A stretch of 64,000 bases of DNA from Pseudomonas sp. KUIN-1. Its GTDB lineage: Bacteria > Pseudomonadota > Gammaproteobacteria > Pseudomonadales > Pseudomonadaceae. The stretch spans positions 3,410,001-3,474,000 of the forward strand of contig NZ_AP020337.1 in NCBI RefSeq assembly GCF_009176725.1. Reading direction: 5' to 3'. The notes below the pieces were generated by a model that saw nothing but the letters and a program-made list of their open reading frames with translations, had not been told where the DNA came from and made no database searches. Numbering within the stretch: the first letter of the stretch is position 1; the number at the start of each line of letters is the position of its first letter. Both the position numbers and the translations under genes were made by a program. Shown here one piece after another: positions 51,831-61,788 of the stretch.

Positions 51831-52374
51831 TCAGCTCTCGTCTCTACTGCACCTCCCCGCCCGCCTGCCCGAGCCGCAACCCACGCTGCAGGCCATCGAA
51901 CTCGGCCACCGACTGGGCAAGCTCTCGCGCCGGACCCGGCAGATATTCCTGCTCAGCCGACTCGACGGCCAAGCCTATGCCGACATTGCAGCCTTCATGA
52001 ACGTCGATATCGCGCGGGTAGAGCGTGCGATGCTTCGCGCGCTGGGCAAGGCCCACGTGCCTGGCGCGGCTGACACCACAAGCGCTGCCACTCAGGCCGC
52101 CATTCAGGATCAGGCCAGCCGCTGGTATGTGCACTTGCAGAGCCCTGCGGCAACCGCCAGTGAACGCATCGAGTTTCGTCACTGGCTGGACGCCGATGCC
52201 GCGCACCTTTCGGCCTTCCAGAACAGCGAGCGACTGTGGCGTCAGTTGCAGGCACCCGCCTCTTTACTCGGCGCATCCGGCTGGCATCGGCGCAAGCGCC
52301 GCGTGTATCTGGCCTGGTGCCTGCTGACCGCCTTCATCTGCAGCCTGATGGTCACCGCCGAGGCCATCTCCTGA
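51823..52374 (+). CDS. Fusion of sigma70 region 4 with FecR N-terminal domain (DUF4880), membrane-anchored
   Basis: A 183-aa protein. Residues about 31-78 look like sigma70 region 4 (GKLSRRTRQIFLLSRLDGQA, then YADIAAFMNVDIARVERAML), as at the end of FecI-type ECF factors. Residues about 94-142 match the DUF4880 cytoplasmic domain of FecR (QASRWYVHLQSPAATASERI, WLDADAAHLSAFQNSERLW). A single helix (VYLAWCLLTAFICSLMVTA, 161-179) ends the protein. Sigma region 2 and the FecR periplasmic domain are missing. It looks like a reduced iron-signalling element; its function is unknown. Fur-box upstream. Confidence 0.8.
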   Translation: MSNQLSSLLHLPARLPEPQPTLQAIELGHRLGKLSRRTRQIFLLSRLDGQAYADIAAFMNVDIARVERAMLRALGKAHVPGAADTTSAATQAAIQDQASRWYVHLQSPAATASERIEFRHWLDADAAHLSAFQNSERLWRQLQAPASLLGASGWHRRKRRVYLAWCLLTAFICSLMVTAEAIS

Positions 52375-52474
52375 CGCGCAGATGACCGTTGCAGTGAAGT
52401 TTACGTCGCAGGACGCGATGTCGATCGGTGTACAGTAGCGGCCTGAAAAGGCATCTACGCAGCAGGCACCTATC

Positions 52475-53611
52475 TTGACTCTCACTATCGGTTCAGATTT
52501 CGACAGCGGCAACATTCAGGTTCTCGACGCAAGCGACCCGGCGCATATCAGACTGGCGATTCGGCCCGACACGCAAAGCGCGCATTTCCAGTGGTTTCAT
52601 TTCAAGGCAGACGGCCTGAACGTCGGCCAGACCTACGGCTTCAGCCTCACCAATGCCAGCCAATCCACTTTCAACAGTGCCTGGAGCGGCTACAACGCCG
52701 TGGCGTCCTACGACCATCAGAACTGGTTTCGTGTCGCGTCGGATTTCGACGGCAAGGCGCTGAATTTCAGCCTGGCCGCGGAGCAACCGCAGGTCTGGTT
52801 TGCGTACTTCGAACCCTACAGCCGTGAACGCCATGACTGGCTGATCGAACAGGCGCAGGAAAAAGCCGGTACACAGTTGCTGGCTGTCGGCAAAAGCGTC
52901 GAGGGCCGGGATATTCAGCTGCTGCGCAAAGGTGACGGTGCCGAAGGCAAACGCAAGATCTGGATGATTGCCCAGCAGCACCCTGGCGAACACATGGCCG
53001 AATGGTTCATGGAGGGCGTGATCGAACGCCTCCAGCAAAAGGATGACGCCGCGCTGCAGCAATTGCTGGCCGAGGCAGACCTGTACCTGGTGCCGAACGT
53101 CAACCCGGACGGGGCCTTTCATGGCCACTTGCGCACCAACGCCAGCGGCAAGGACCTTAACCGTGCCTGGCAGGACAGTACCGAAGCGCTGAGCCCGGAA
53201 GTGTCCTTCGTCAGGCAGCAGATGGAAAAATACGGCGTGGACATGTTCCTCGACGTGCACGGTGACGAAGAAATCCCCTACGTATTCACCGCGGCCTGCG
53301 AAGGCAATCCGGGGTATACCGCACAGCAACGCCAGCTTGAAGAGCGCTTTCGCAGCCGCCTGTGCGAGGTCAGCGACAACTTCCAGACGGCTCATGGCTA
53401 CCCACGCGGCGCACCCGGTCAGGCCAACATGAACCTGGCCGCCAATGCTGTGGGCGAACGCTACAAGTGCCTGTCACTGACCCTGGAAATGCCCTTCAAG
53501 GATCACGACAACGCGCCAGACCCGGTCACCGGCTGGTCAGGCAAGCGTTCCGCGCAACTGGCCGGGGACATACTGACCGTGCTGTCCGAGATGGTAAAAG
53601 AGCTTCGCTAA
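52475..53611 (+). CDS. M14 family metallocarboxypeptidase (cytosolic carboxypeptidase-like)
   Basis: A 378-aa protein with an N-terminal beta domain (about 1-125) like that of cytosolic carboxypeptidases, and a zinc peptidase domain. Zinc ligands: H-x-x-E in AQQHPGEHMAEWFMEG and His in FLDVHGDEEIPYVF. The substrate-binding N-R pair lies in KDLNRAW, and the catalytic Glu in SLTLEMPFKD. No signal peptide is visible. The start is a TTG at 52475 with a weak site; no nearby ATG fits better. The substrate in bacteria is unknown. Confidence 0.88.
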   Translation: MTLTIGSDFDSGNIQVLDASDPAHIRLAIRPDTQSAHFQWFHFKADGLNVGQTYGFSLTNASQSTFNSAWSGYNAVASYDHQNWFRVASDFDGKALNFSLAAEQPQVWFAYFEPYSRERHDWLIEQAQEKAGTQLLAVGKSVEGRDIQLLRKGDGAEGKRKIWMIAQQHPGEHMAEWFMEGVIERLQQKDDAALQQLLAEADLYLVPNVNPDGAFHGHLRTNASGKDLNRAWQDSTEALSPEVSFVRQQMEKYGVDMFLDVHGDEEIPYVFTAACEGNPGYTAQQRQLEERFRSRLCEVSDNFQTAHGYPRGAPGQANMNLAANAVGERYKCLSLTLEMPFKDHDNAPDPVTGWSGKRSAQLAGDILTVLSEMVKELR

Positions 53612-53637
53612 GGGCTCTGCTGTCTTCAGGCAAACCG

Positions 53638-53668
53638 AAATGCCCACCTACGCGTGGGCATTTTTGTT
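53638..53668 (+). terminator. Rho-independent terminator of the carboxypeptidase gene
   Basis: The stem AAATGCCCAC/GTGGGCATTT (53638-53647 with 53654-53663) is followed by TTGTTT, giving TTTTTGTTT. It overlaps the 3' end of the convergent MFS gene, whose stop is at 53648-53650. Confidence 0.8.
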
Positions 53669-54877
53669 TGCGCTGGCCGCACGGCGTACGATCAGACTGG
53701 CCAGCGCGATCAGCGCCAGCGTGATCACCACTGCCCCGTAGACATTGCTGGTCATCACCAGCCCTGCCGAGCGGGCAAAGAATCCGGCGACCAGTGCCGG
53801 TATGCAGAAGGCCAGGTAACTGAGCACCAGAAAAGCCGACATCAGCCCGCCCCGCTCGTGGGCATGCGCCAGTGGCATGAGCATGCGCAGCGCGCCCAGA
53901 AAGCTCGATCCGAAACCCACACCTGCAACCACTGCACCGACGAAAAACAACCACAGCAAACCGAGGTTGATCGAAAGCAGGACCACCGCAACACCCAACG
54001 GCAGAAAGCTCGCGCCAACCCATAAGCCGAGCACCGGCTCACGCTGACGCAGCGTCAGAATCGCCGCAGCGCCGCTTAGAGTCAGCGCCGCAACCGCCAG
54101 GCCGCCATTGAGCGGTGAGGTGGAGCCGGTCGCCGCCACCAGCAAGGACGGGCTCAACGACAGAAAGAAGCCGCCCAGCGCCCACGCGGCGATGTCCACC
54201 GGCAGGACCAGCCATAGCATGCGCCGTGCCTGCTGCGGAACATGCAACGAGGGCTTGAGGGATTGCCAGACACCGGGCTGGCGACTGACGGTTTCCTCGA
54301 CGCGTCCCAGGTACAGGGCCTGACTCAGGAATGCGGCCAGCAGCAAGCAGTAACCGAGCATCAGCGGCAACGGCGCGAACTGCGCCAGCAGTGCCGTGCC
54401 CAGAGCGCCAACGGCCATGCCGAGCATCGGCGAAATACTGTTGATCAACGGTCCTTTGACCGAATCACTGTCCAGCAAGGCTGCGCCCAGTGCGCTGGCC
54501 GCCAGCCCCGTTGCAAAACCCTGCAGCAGGCGCGCGGCCACCAGCCAGCTGACATCACTGGCCAGAATGAACAGCAGCATCGAGACGCTTTGCAGCAGCA
54601 AGGCACCGAAAATCACCGGGCGCCGTCCCAGATAGTCAGACAGCGATCCGCCCATCAGCAAGGCAGCCAGCAGGCTGAATGCATATACTGCAAAAATCAG
54701 GGTAAGCACGCCCGCAGAGAATCCCCATGCCTCCTGATACAGGTGATAAAGCGGCGTGGGCGTGCTGGACGCAGCGAAAAAGCATAACGTGGTAAACGCC
54801 AGAAACCCGAGATGGTTTCGTGCCCGACCGTCAGACTTCACGTCTGGCGACGTCGAATCGTTTGAAGAAAGGGACAT
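53648..54877 (-). CDS. Major facilitator superfamily transporter
   Basis: A 409-aa membrane protein with about twelve helices. MFS motifs include GGSLSDYLGRRPVIF (motif A, between helices 2 and 3). The N-terminus HLGFLAFTTLCFFAASSTPT starts helix 1 after a polar segment. The ATG at 54877 (MSLSSNDSTSPD) has GGAGAG upstream; an in-frame TTG at 54895 is less likely. Divergent from a TetR regulator, so it is probably a regulated drug-type efflux pump. Confidence 0.92.
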   Translation of the reverse strand: MSLSSNDSTSPDVKSDGRARNHLGFLAFTTLCFFAASSTPTPLYHLYQEAWGFSAGVLTLIFAVYAFSLLAALLMGGSLSDYLGRRPVIFGALLLQSVSMLLFILASDVSWLVAARLLQGFATGLAASALGAALLDSDSVKGPLINSISPMLGMAVGALGTALLAQFAPLPLMLGYCLLLAAFLSQALYLGRVEETVSRQPGVWQSLKPSLHVPQQARRMLWLVLPVDIAAWALGGFFLSLSPSLLVAATGSTSPLNGGLAVAALTLSGAAAILTLRQREPVLGLWVGASFLPLGVAVVLLSINLGLLWLFFVGAVVAGVGFGSSFLGALRMLMPLAHAHERGGLMSAFLVLSYLAFCIPALVAGFFARSAGLVMTSNVYGAVVITLALIALASLIVRRAASANKNAHA

Positions 54878-54983
54878 GGATACGCTCTCCGCCAATGCAA
54901 TCTGTTAAAGCCATAAATTAGCTTTTGCGGAGTGTGCGACGTGATAGCGCTTAAAGCAAATACTTTGTGTTAAGGTCCGCCGT

Positions 54984-55529
54984 ATGGCTATCAAAGAAGC
55001 AGTTCGCACCGGAGGCCGCAGTGCCCGGGTGCAGGAATCCATTCACCGCGCGGTCCGCGATTTGTTGCAGGAACACGATCGGTCAGCACTCAGCGTGCCG
55101 ATGATCGCGACCCGCGCAGGCGTCACGCCGTCGACTATTTATCGCCGCTGGGGTGATCTGACCACGTTGCTGGCGGACGCTGCCCTGGAGCGTCTGCGCC
55201 CTGACGTGCCGATCGATCAGGGCAGCCTGCATCAGGACCTGCTGACCTGGAGTGAAATGTATCTGGACGAAATGTCCTCGGCACCTGGCCGGGCATTGAT
55301 GCGCGATGTCGCCGCCAGCACCTCCGGCTGTGTCGGCAAGTGCGCGGCAATGGTTCGCGAGCAGCTGCAGGTCATGATCGATCGTGCCATCGCTCGCGGC
55401 GAGGTTTCTCCCAGTGCCGACGACATGATCGATGCCGTCGTTGCGCCGATGATTTACCGGATTCTGTATGCCGAATCGGCACCTGCGCCCGAACGCGTGC
55501 GTCAATGGGTCGACCGCTGCCTGAGCTGA
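54984..55529 (+). CDS. TetR family transcriptional regulator
   Basis: A 181-aa regulator. The HTH is SVPMIATRAGVTPSTIYRRW (about 37-56), and the C-terminal ligand domain looks like the TetR_C_16/33 type. It is divergent from the MFS gene with a 106-bp gap. That gap contains a short inverted repeat AAAGC/GCTTT (54907-54911 with 54921-54925), a possible operator. Probable role: repression of the pump and itself. Confidence 0.92.
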   Translation: MAIKEAVRTGGRSARVQESIHRAVRDLLQEHDRSALSVPMIATRAGVTPSTIYRRWGDLTTLLADAALERLRPDVPIDQGSLHQDLLTWSEMYLDEMSSAPGRALMRDVAASTSGCVGKCAAMVREQLQVMIDRAIARGEVSPSADDMIDAVVAPMIYRILYAESAPAPERVRQWVDRCLS

Positions 55530-55607
55530 GCCGCTTTGCAGGGAGTCAGCGGCGGCAACTCCCGTTATCATGCGCGCCTCGTCCGACATCAATGACCGAA
55601 CCTATTC

Positions 55608-56912
55608 ATGCATACCCTCGCAGACCTACGCGCCGGCAAGCTGGCAGGCATCAAACGGCTTGACCTCTCCTGTGGCCTGAGCGAATTCCCGGTCGAAATC
55701 TTCGACCTGGCCGACACGCTGGAAGTCTTGAACCTCAGCAGCAACAGGCTGACCTCGCTGCCTGACGACCTGGGTCGCCTGACCCGCCTGCGCGTGCTGT
55801 TCGCATCAGACAACGCCTTTACACACCTGCCGGAAAGCATTGGCCAATGCCCGCAGTTGCAGATTGTCGGCCTCAAGGCCAACCGCATAGAGCAGGTCAG
55901 CGCCGCGGCACTGCCGCCGCGCCTGCGCTGGCTGATCCTCACCGATAACCGCATCGAGTTGCTGCCCGACGAATTGGGCCGCCGCCCAAACCTGCAAAAG
56001 CTGATGCTCGCCGGCAACCGCTTGCGCACCCTGCCCGCGACCCTCGCGCAGTGTCACAGGCTGGAACTGATCCGCATTGCCGCCAATCGCCTGACCGAGT
56101 TGCCGGACTGGCTGCTGAGCCTGCCTGCGCTGGCATGGCTCGCCTTCGCCGACAACCCGCTGTGCGCCGAACGTCCCAACGCGCCGATCCGGGAAATCCC
56201 CTGGCAACACCTGAGCCTTCACCAGCGCCTGGGCGAAGGTGCGTCGGGGATCATTCAGCAGGCGGTCTGGCACGACGCCGGCGCTGAGCGCATGGCAGCG
56301 GTCAAGCTGTACAAGGGCGCGGTCACCAGCGATGGCTCGCCACTCAATGAAATGGCCGCGTGCATCGCAGCAGGCCGCCACGCACAGCTGATCGAGGTGC
56401 TTGGACAGATCAGCGGACATCCCGAGCAGCAGCGCGGCCTGGTCATGGCGCTGATAGCCCCTGATTTCGGCAATCTGGCCGGGCCGCCGAGCCTGGAATC
56501 CTGTAGCCGCGATGTTTACGCCAGCGATACGCGCTTTTCCCTGCCGGTGCTGCTGCGCCTCGCTGAAGGCATCGCATCGGTCACCGCGCACCTGCACGCC
56601 CGCGGGATCACGCATGGCGACCTTTATGGTCACAACATTCTTGTGCAGGAGGATGGCCATTGCCTGCTCAGCGACTTCGGCGCGGCGTCCTTTCACCCGT
56701 CAGCCGGGCTGGGTGAGGCGCTGGAGCGCATCGAAACGCGGGCATTCGGTATCTTGCTGGGGGAATTGCTGGAGCGTTGCGAGGCAGATCCGCAGGATCA
56801 GAACGTCATGGCGGGTCTACAGGCGCTGCAGGCGAGTTGCGTGCAGCCTGATTGCCAGCAACGACCGTCGCTGGCAGAGGTTCTTCTACAGATAAAAACA
56901 TGGAGCGCGTAA
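55608..56912 (+). CDS. Leucine-rich repeat protein with protein-kinase-like domain
   Basis: A 434-aa protein. Residues about 15-195 contain roughly seven LRRs of about 23 aa (LEVLNLSSNRLTSLPDDLGR type). Residues 205-434 form a eukaryote-like kinase fold: Gly-rich loop LGEGASG (208-214), Lys in AAVKLYKG (233), catalytic loop HGDLYGHN (336-343, HGD instead of HRD) and DFG (356-358). No signal peptide or transmembrane segment is present, so it is cytoplasmic. Kinase activity is plausible since K, D, N and DFG remain. The role is unknown. Confidence 0.9.
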   Translation: MHTLADLRAGKLAGIKRLDLSCGLSEFPVEIFDLADTLEVLNLSSNRLTSLPDDLGRLTRLRVLFASDNAFTHLPESIGQCPQLQIVGLKANRIEQVSAAALPPRLRWLILTDNRIELLPDELGRRPNLQKLMLAGNRLRTLPATLAQCHRLELIRIAANRLTELPDWLLSLPALAWLAFADNPLCAERPNAPIREIPWQHLSLHQRLGEGASGIIQQAVWHDAGAERMAAVKLYKGAVTSDGSPLNEMAACIAAGRHAQLIEVLGQISGHPEQQRGLVMALIAPDFGNLAGPPSLESCSRDVYASDTRFSLPVLLRLAEGIASVTAHLHARGITHGDLYGHNILVQEDGHCLLSDFGAASFHPSAGLGEALERIETRAFGILLGELLERCEADPQDQNVMAGLQALQASCVQPDCQQRPSLAEVLLQIKTWSA

Positions 56913-56922
56913 AGCGCTCCAT
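56900..56922 (-). terminator. Terminator after yebC-type gene
   Basis: The stem TGGAGCGC/GCGCTCCA (about 56902-56909 with 56915-56922) is followed on the minus strand by TGTTTTTATC. It lies in the 3' end of the LRR-kinase gene, 11 nt after the YebC stop. Confidence 0.65.
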
Positions 56923-56932
56923 TGCGCAGTGA

Positions 56933-57637
56933 TCAACCTGCCAGGCCCACGTACACGTTCTGCACGTCATCGTGGTTGTCGATGGCTTCGAGAAACGCTT
57001 CGACTTCGGCCATCTGCTCATCGGTCAGGCCGTCCACGGTGCTTTTCGGGCGATAGCCCAGTTGCGCGGACTGGACGGTGAAACCGAACTCCGGGAGCGC
57101 CTTGCAGACCGCGTCCATGTCGGTGGATTCGGTGAGGAACAGCGTCGCGCCCTCTTCACCTGGCTCGAAATCCTGAGCGCCGGCCTCGATTGCCGCCAGC
57201 TCCGGGTCGGCATCCGCTGCTGCAGGAACAGCTTCGATCATGCCCTGATACAAAAAGTCCCACGAAACCGAACCCGCAGCGCCCAACTGGCCCTTGCGGA
57301 ACAGCACGCGAATTTCCGAGACCGTCCGGTTGATGTTGTCGGTCAGGCACTCGACGATCACCGGCACGCGGTGTGGCGCAAAACCTTCGTAGGTCAGACG
57401 CTCGAAGTTGACGCTCTCACCCAGCAGGCCTGCGCCCTTCTTGATGGCACGCTCCAGGGTCTCGCGCGGCATCGAGGCCTTCTTGGCCTGCTCGACCACC
57501 AGCCGCAGACGCGAGTTCATGTCCGGGTCTGCGCCAGCGCGGGCTGCGATCATGATCTCCTTGGACAGCTTGCCAAACGTACGTCCCTTGGCATTGGCTG
57601 CCGCTTCTTTATGCTTGACCTTCCACTGTGCGCCCAT
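56933..57637 (-). CDS. YebC/PmpR family protein
   Basis: A 234-aa protein with the YebC signature: [40 protein letters not shown], and [20 protein letters not shown]. Members were described as DNA-binding regulators and also as ribosome-associated factors that help translate proline-rich stretches. This is the shorter YeeN-like type found alongside YebC in Pseudomonas, since it does not neighbour ruvC. Own terminator. Confidence 0.92.
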   Translation of the reverse strand: MGAQWKVKHKEAAANAKGRTFGKLSKEIMIAARAGADPDMNSRLRLVVEQAKKASMPRETLERAIKKGAGLLGESVNFERLTYEGFAPHRVPVIVECLTDNINRTVSEIRVLFRKGQLGAAGSVSWDFLYQGMIEAVPAAADADPELAAIEAGAQDFEPGEEGATLFLTESTDMDAVCKALPEFGFTVQSAQLGYRPKSTVDGLTDEQMAEVEAFLEAIDNHDDVQNVYVGLAG

Positions 57638-57963
57638 GTCTGCTCTCTTGATTCGCTAGGCACCTCGCCGCCTGCGCCTGCATGACTCACAGAACGCGGC
57701 GCTGGCAAGGCGCTGAAAAAGGGTCACCGGCAAATACCCTGTCCGGCGCGGCGCATTTTATACGCGATCACGGCAGATGAAACCCCCGACAGACAGATTG
57801 GCCTTATGAACTCGCCAGGATGGCTGCCAATCCGGCCAACGGCGATCATCTTCTTTCCGTCACCGCTTGTAGGCTCTTTCCGAAAAACCTTGCAGCAATG
57901 CTTTTGCGCCTCCGTATTCCGTAACCTGCGCGGCCCCGTTTTTGAAGCTAGAGAGCCCCGCAG
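57638..57963. other. Intergenic region before the VgrG-like gene
   Basis: These 326 bp hold the promoter of the leftward YebC-type gene and the upstream region of the rightward VgrG-like gene. I see no further gene, terminator or RNA. Confidence 0.4.
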
Positions 57964-59586
57964 ATGCGCAAGGACCTGCAAGTGCCCTTCATGCTGGCGA
58001 TCACCGACTGCCAGCCGGATCTGCATATCATCAACTTCGCCGGCCATGAAGCCCTCAACGAAACGTATCGCTTCGACCTCTGGATGATCGGCAGCCACCC
58101 GCAGCTGGATGTGCGCAGCCTGCTGCATCGCGAAGCGTTTTTAAGCTTCGGCGAATCTGGCGGCGGCAGGCATGGCCGTATCGAGCATGCGGCCCGGCTG
58201 CACAGGGGGAATCGCGTGAGCCTTTACCATCTGATTCTGGTGCCTGATCTGCAGCGGCTGGCGCAACATCGACAACGCCGCGCCTATCAGGACCGTGCGA
58301 TTCCTCAACTGATCGTGCGCTTGCTTGAAGCACACGGTATCGGAACGAACGCTTACCGCTTCGAGCACGTGAACGGTCTTTATCCTGCCAGGCCGCTACA
58401 TATCCAGTACGACGAAAGCGATCTGCACCTGTTGCAGCGCCTGTGCGAGGAAGAAGGCATGCATTTCCGCTTCGAGCATCGCCGGAGCGGCCACCGGCTG
58501 GTGTTCTCGGACGACCCTGCCAGCTTTCCGGCGCAGCCATTGCCGGTGCGTTTCAAGCGCCCGCAAGCGTCAGACGTACCCAGAGAGACGCTGTTACACC
58601 TCGCCGAGCGACTGGGGTTTCCGCAGTTTTCAAGACAACCCGCCGACCACCCGCAACCTGCGCACGCACCTTCTTCGCCGCACGATGCACACCCTCTGAC
58701 GATAGCGGCCAATCATGCCTTTCAACCGCCAGGCTTACGTGGAGCGATCAGTCCCCGGGAGGCACTGAGTCGGCAGCGTGGCAGTCGCGGACTGGAGCGC
58801 CTGCGTTGCGAACGGAGTGATGTCAGAGGACAAAGCATCGACACCGCCTTGCAGTGTGGTGAAGTCATTCAGGTGCTCGATCACCCGGAGCCATTGCTTA
58901 ATGATCAGTGGTTGCTGACCGAAGTTGTTCACGCAGGCAGGCAGTTACAGGTGCTGAAGGGCGCCGCCGCTCATGATGCGCTGGCAATCCTGCGCATCCT
59001 CGTCGAAGCGCAACGTTCGTCACCCGAGGCTGAACAACTGCAAGGCAACGGTTACTGCAACAGCTTCAGGGTAATACCCTGGGCAACGCCGTTTCGCCCG
59101 TCGATCAGCCACCCTCGACCCATTGTCACCGGTGAGCATTTCGCCACCTTGCAGCGCAACGACAACCAACCGGACCCACCCGGATATCGTTCAATCCGCT
59201 TCGACTGGCACGCTCAAGGCCCGGAAGACCAACCCGCACAACGTTGGCCGATGGCAAAAGTCGCCTGCCCGGAGATTCATCGGCTACCGGCGGGTACACG
59301 TGTGCGGGTCCGCTACCTCGACAATCATCCCGAACGCCCCGTGATCTGCGCGGCACTGTTAGCGAATCCGGGGCAGGACGCAGTGACTGCTTACCCCACC
59401 GACTGCGTTCGACTGGCGAACGGTCAGCGCCTGCACATCAACGCGCATGACGGATTCACAGTGCGCGGGCGGACCGCCGAGTTGCAGGTCGACGCGCAAC
59501 GCATTCTGATCGTTGCCCATGCAGATCAGCAGTCCTTGAAATCGGGCTGGCGCTTGTCGATGAAGGCGCGCATGCCCTCCTTCTGA
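57964..59586 (+). CDS. Orphan VgrG-like type VI secretion tip protein, probably C-terminally shortened
   Basis: A 540-aa protein. The N-terminal part (about 1-230) is gp27-like: [60 protein letters not shown]. The later region ([40 protein letters not shown]) resembles the VgrG gp5 OB domain. The usual long beta-helix spike is mostly absent. The stop lies 61 nt inside the convergent enoyl-CoA hydratase gene, so the last ~20 residues are read antisense to it, suggesting truncation. No other T6SS gene, effector or PAAR gene is nearby. Confidence 0.75.
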   Translation: MRKDLQVPFMLAITDCQPDLHIINFAGHEALNETYRFDLWMIGSHPQLDVRSLLHREAFLSFGESGGGRHGRIEHAARLHRGNRVSLYHLILVPDLQRLAQHRQRRAYQDRAIPQLIVRLLEAHGIGTNAYRFEHVNGLYPARPLHIQYDESDLHLLQRLCEEEGMHFRFEHRRSGHRLVFSDDPASFPAQPLPVRFKRPQASDVPRETLLHLAERLGFPQFSRQPADHPQPAHAPSSPHDAHPLTIAANHAFQPPGLRGAISPREALSRQRGSRGLERLRCERSDVRGQSIDTALQCGEVIQVLDHPEPLLNDQWLLTEVVHAGRQLQVLKGAAAHDALAILRILVEAQRSSPEAEQLQGNGYCNSFRVIPWATPFRPSISHPRPIVTGEHFATLQRNDNQPDPPGYRSIRFDWHAQGPEDQPAQRWPMAKVACPEIHRLPAGTRVRVRYLDNHPERPVICAALLANPGQDAVTAYPTDCVRLANGQRLHINAHDGFTVRGRTAELQVDAQRILIVAHADQQSLKSGWRLSMKARMPSF

Positions 59587-60299
59587 TCCTGGCTGGCGAA
59601 GGCGGCGTGAAAAACCCGGCGCTCGAAGCGGATGCCTTCGGCCAGGCTCACCTCGAACGCGCGGTTGACGCTCTCTTTGACCATCATCGCCACTGGCAGG
59701 GATTTACTGGCGATGACCGCTGCCACTGCAAGCGCTTCCGGCAGCAACTGATCGAGCGGCAGCACGCGGGCCACCAGACCGGCGCGCTCGGCCTCGTGAG
59801 CATCGATCAATCGGCCGGTCAGGCACATCTCCATGGCCTTGGCCTTGCCGACTGCGCGGGTCAGACGCTGCGTTCCGCCCATCCCCGGCAACACGCCGAG
59901 ATTGATCTCGGGCTGTCCAAACCTGGCGTTCTCGGCAGCCAGAATGAAATCGCACATCAATGCCAGTTCACAGCCGCCACCCAAGGCAAAACCGGCCACC
60001 GCAGCCACCAGGGGTTTGCGTCGGGCCGCGACCCGGTCGCTGTCACGAAACAGGTCATCGAGGTAGATCTGCGGGTAGGACAGGTCGACCATTTCCTTGA
60101 TGTCCGCACCAGCGGCGAAGGCTTTTTCCGAGCCGGTCAGCACGATGCAGCCGATCGCACTGTCCGCCTCGAACTGATCGAGCGCATGGTTCAATTCGTT
60201 GATCAGACGCGCATTCAAGGCGTTCAACGCATCGGGCCGGTTAAGTCTGACCAGGCCCACACCACCTATAATCTCAATGAGAATAGTCTCGTAAAGCAT
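59526..60299 (-). CDS. Enoyl-CoA hydratase/isomerase family protein
   Basis: A 257-aa crotonase-fold enzyme. Oxyanion-hole regions are [10 protein letters not shown] and [16 protein letters not shown]. Catalytic Glu residues lie in [19 protein letters not shown]. It hydrates enoyl-CoA in fatty-acid or aromatic-acid beta-oxidation; it resembles PaaF-type hydratases. AAGGAT precedes the ATG. It lies downstream of a thiolase gene on the same strand (90-bp gap), together supplying two beta-oxidation steps; a dehydrogenase is not adjacent. Confidence 0.93.
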   Translation of the reverse strand: MLYETILIEIIGGVGLVRLNRPDALNALNARLINELNHALDQFEADSAIGCIVLTGSEKAFAAGADIKEMVDLSYPQIYLDDLFRDSDRVAARRKPLVAAVAGFALGGGCELALMCDFILAAENARFGQPEINLGVLPGMGGTQRLTRAVGKAKAMEMCLTGRLIDAHEAERAGLVARVLPLDQLLPEALAVAAVIASKSLPVAMMVKESVNRAFEVSLAEGIRFERRVFHAAFASQDQKEGMRAFIDKRQPDFKDC

Positions 60300-60389
60300 T
60301 GATAAATATCCTTTTTATTTAATTACACAATCAGCAGCTTTTTATAGATTCAACATTCAATTATTAGATCAAGCCATTGATTAACAAGG

Positions 60390-61598
60390 CTAATTCAACA
60401 ACTCGATAGCTATCGCAGTAGCTTCACCGCCGCCGATGCAGATCGCCGCCAGGCCACGCTTGAGTTGTCGATGCCGCAAGGCCGCCAGCAGCGTCACGAT
60501 GATCCGCGCACCCGAGGCGCCGATCGGATGACCAAGCGCGCAGGCACCGCCATTGACATTGACTTTATCGTTCGGGATGCCCAGCTCGCGCATTGCCACC
60601 AGTGGCACCACCGCAAACGCCTCATTGATCTCGAACAGATCCACATCATCCAGGCTCCAGCCTGTCTTGCCCAAAAGGCGCTGAATGGCGCCTATCGGCG
60701 CTGTTGGAAACAGGCCCGGCTCGTCGGCAAATGCCGCATGCGCATGAAACACCGCCAGAGGCCGCAGGCCACGCCTTTGAGCCTCGGACTGACGCATCAA
60801 CAGCAGCGCTGCTGCGCCGTCGGAGATAGAACTGGAGTTGGCCGCGGTGACCGTGCCGCCCTCGCGAAAAGCGGGTTTGAGCGTGGGTATCTTGTCGGGA
60901 CGCGCCTTGGGGGGCTGCTCATCGTGGGTGATTTGCCTCGACTCCTTGCCCACGGTGACTTGCACCGGCACGATCTCGGCGTCGAAATGGCCTTCGGCAA
61001 TGGCCTTTTGCGCGCGAGCCAGTGAGGCCAGGGCAAACGCATCCTGCGCCTCGCGAGTGAAACCGTTGAGCCCGGCGCAGTCCTCGGCGAAGGTGCCCAT
61101 CAGCCGTCCTGGCTCATAGGCATCCTCGAGGCCGTCGAGAAACATGTGATCGAGCACCTTGCCGTGCCCCATGCGATAACCGCTGCGCGCGCGGTCCAGC
61201 AGGTAAGGCGCATTGGACATGCTCTCCATGCCGCCAGCCACCACCACCGCAGTACTGTCTGCCAGCAACAGGTCATGGGCCATGATTGCGCTCTGCATGC
61301 CGGAACCGCACATCTTGTTGACCGTGCTGCACAGCGTCGCATGGCTGAGCCCGGCACCCAGCGCCGCCTGCCGAGCGGGTGCCTGGCCCAGACCTGCCGG
61401 CAGCACACAACCAAACAGCACATGCTCCACGTCTGCAGGCTCGATGCCTGCCCGCTCGACAGCGGCACGGATGGCGATCGATCCCAGCGCGGTGGCACTG
61501 AGGCTCTGCAGATCGCCCTGAAAACCACCCATGGGCGTGCGCACGGCACTGACAATGACCACGGGGTCTTGATGAGGGGGTGTCCTTTCGATGGACAT
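60390..61598 (-). CDS. Acetyl-CoA C-acyltransferase (thiolase)
   Basis: A 402-aa thiolase. The nucleophile Cys is in [19 protein letters not shown]. The second half has [20 protein letters not shown] with the catalytic His, and the C-terminal Cys region appears as [17 protein letters not shown]. The enzyme cleaves 3-ketoacyl-CoA or condenses acetyl-CoA; biosynthetic and degradative forms cannot be separated here. GGAG lies upstream of ATG 61598. It probably forms a transcript with the enoyl-CoA hydratase. Confidence 0.94.
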   Translation of the reverse strand: MSIERTPPHQDPVVIVSAVRTPMGGFQGDLQSLSATALGSIAIRAAVERAGIEPADVEHVLFGCVLPAGLGQAPARQAALGAGLSHATLCSTVNKMCGSGMQSAIMAHDLLLADSTAVVVAGGMESMSNAPYLLDRARSGYRMGHGKVLDHMFLDGLEDAYEPGRLMGTFAEDCAGLNGFTREAQDAFALASLARAQKAIAEGHFDAEIVPVQVTVGKESRQITHDEQPPKARPDKIPTLKPAFREGGTVTAANSSSISDGAAALLLMRQSEAQRRGLRPLAVFHAHAAFADEPGLFPTAPIGAIQRLLGKTGWSLDDVDLFEINEAFAVVPLVAMRELGIPNDKVNVNGGACALGHPIGASGARIIVTLLAALRHRQLKRGLAAICIGGGEATAIAIELLN

Positions 61599-61788
61599 GG
61601 CTATCTCCAGTCTTGTTTTTATAGGTACGGTTTTCTAAAGGTACGGGGGAATCATCAACCTGCTGCCTTGCAGACGCAATGGTTGAGGCAGGCAGATTAG
61701 CCGCTATCCCGGCATCGTGCCCGACGCGGCGAATCTCTCACCACTGGCGAGGTCTGAAGATCACTGAACCTGACGCTGGAGCACACGA

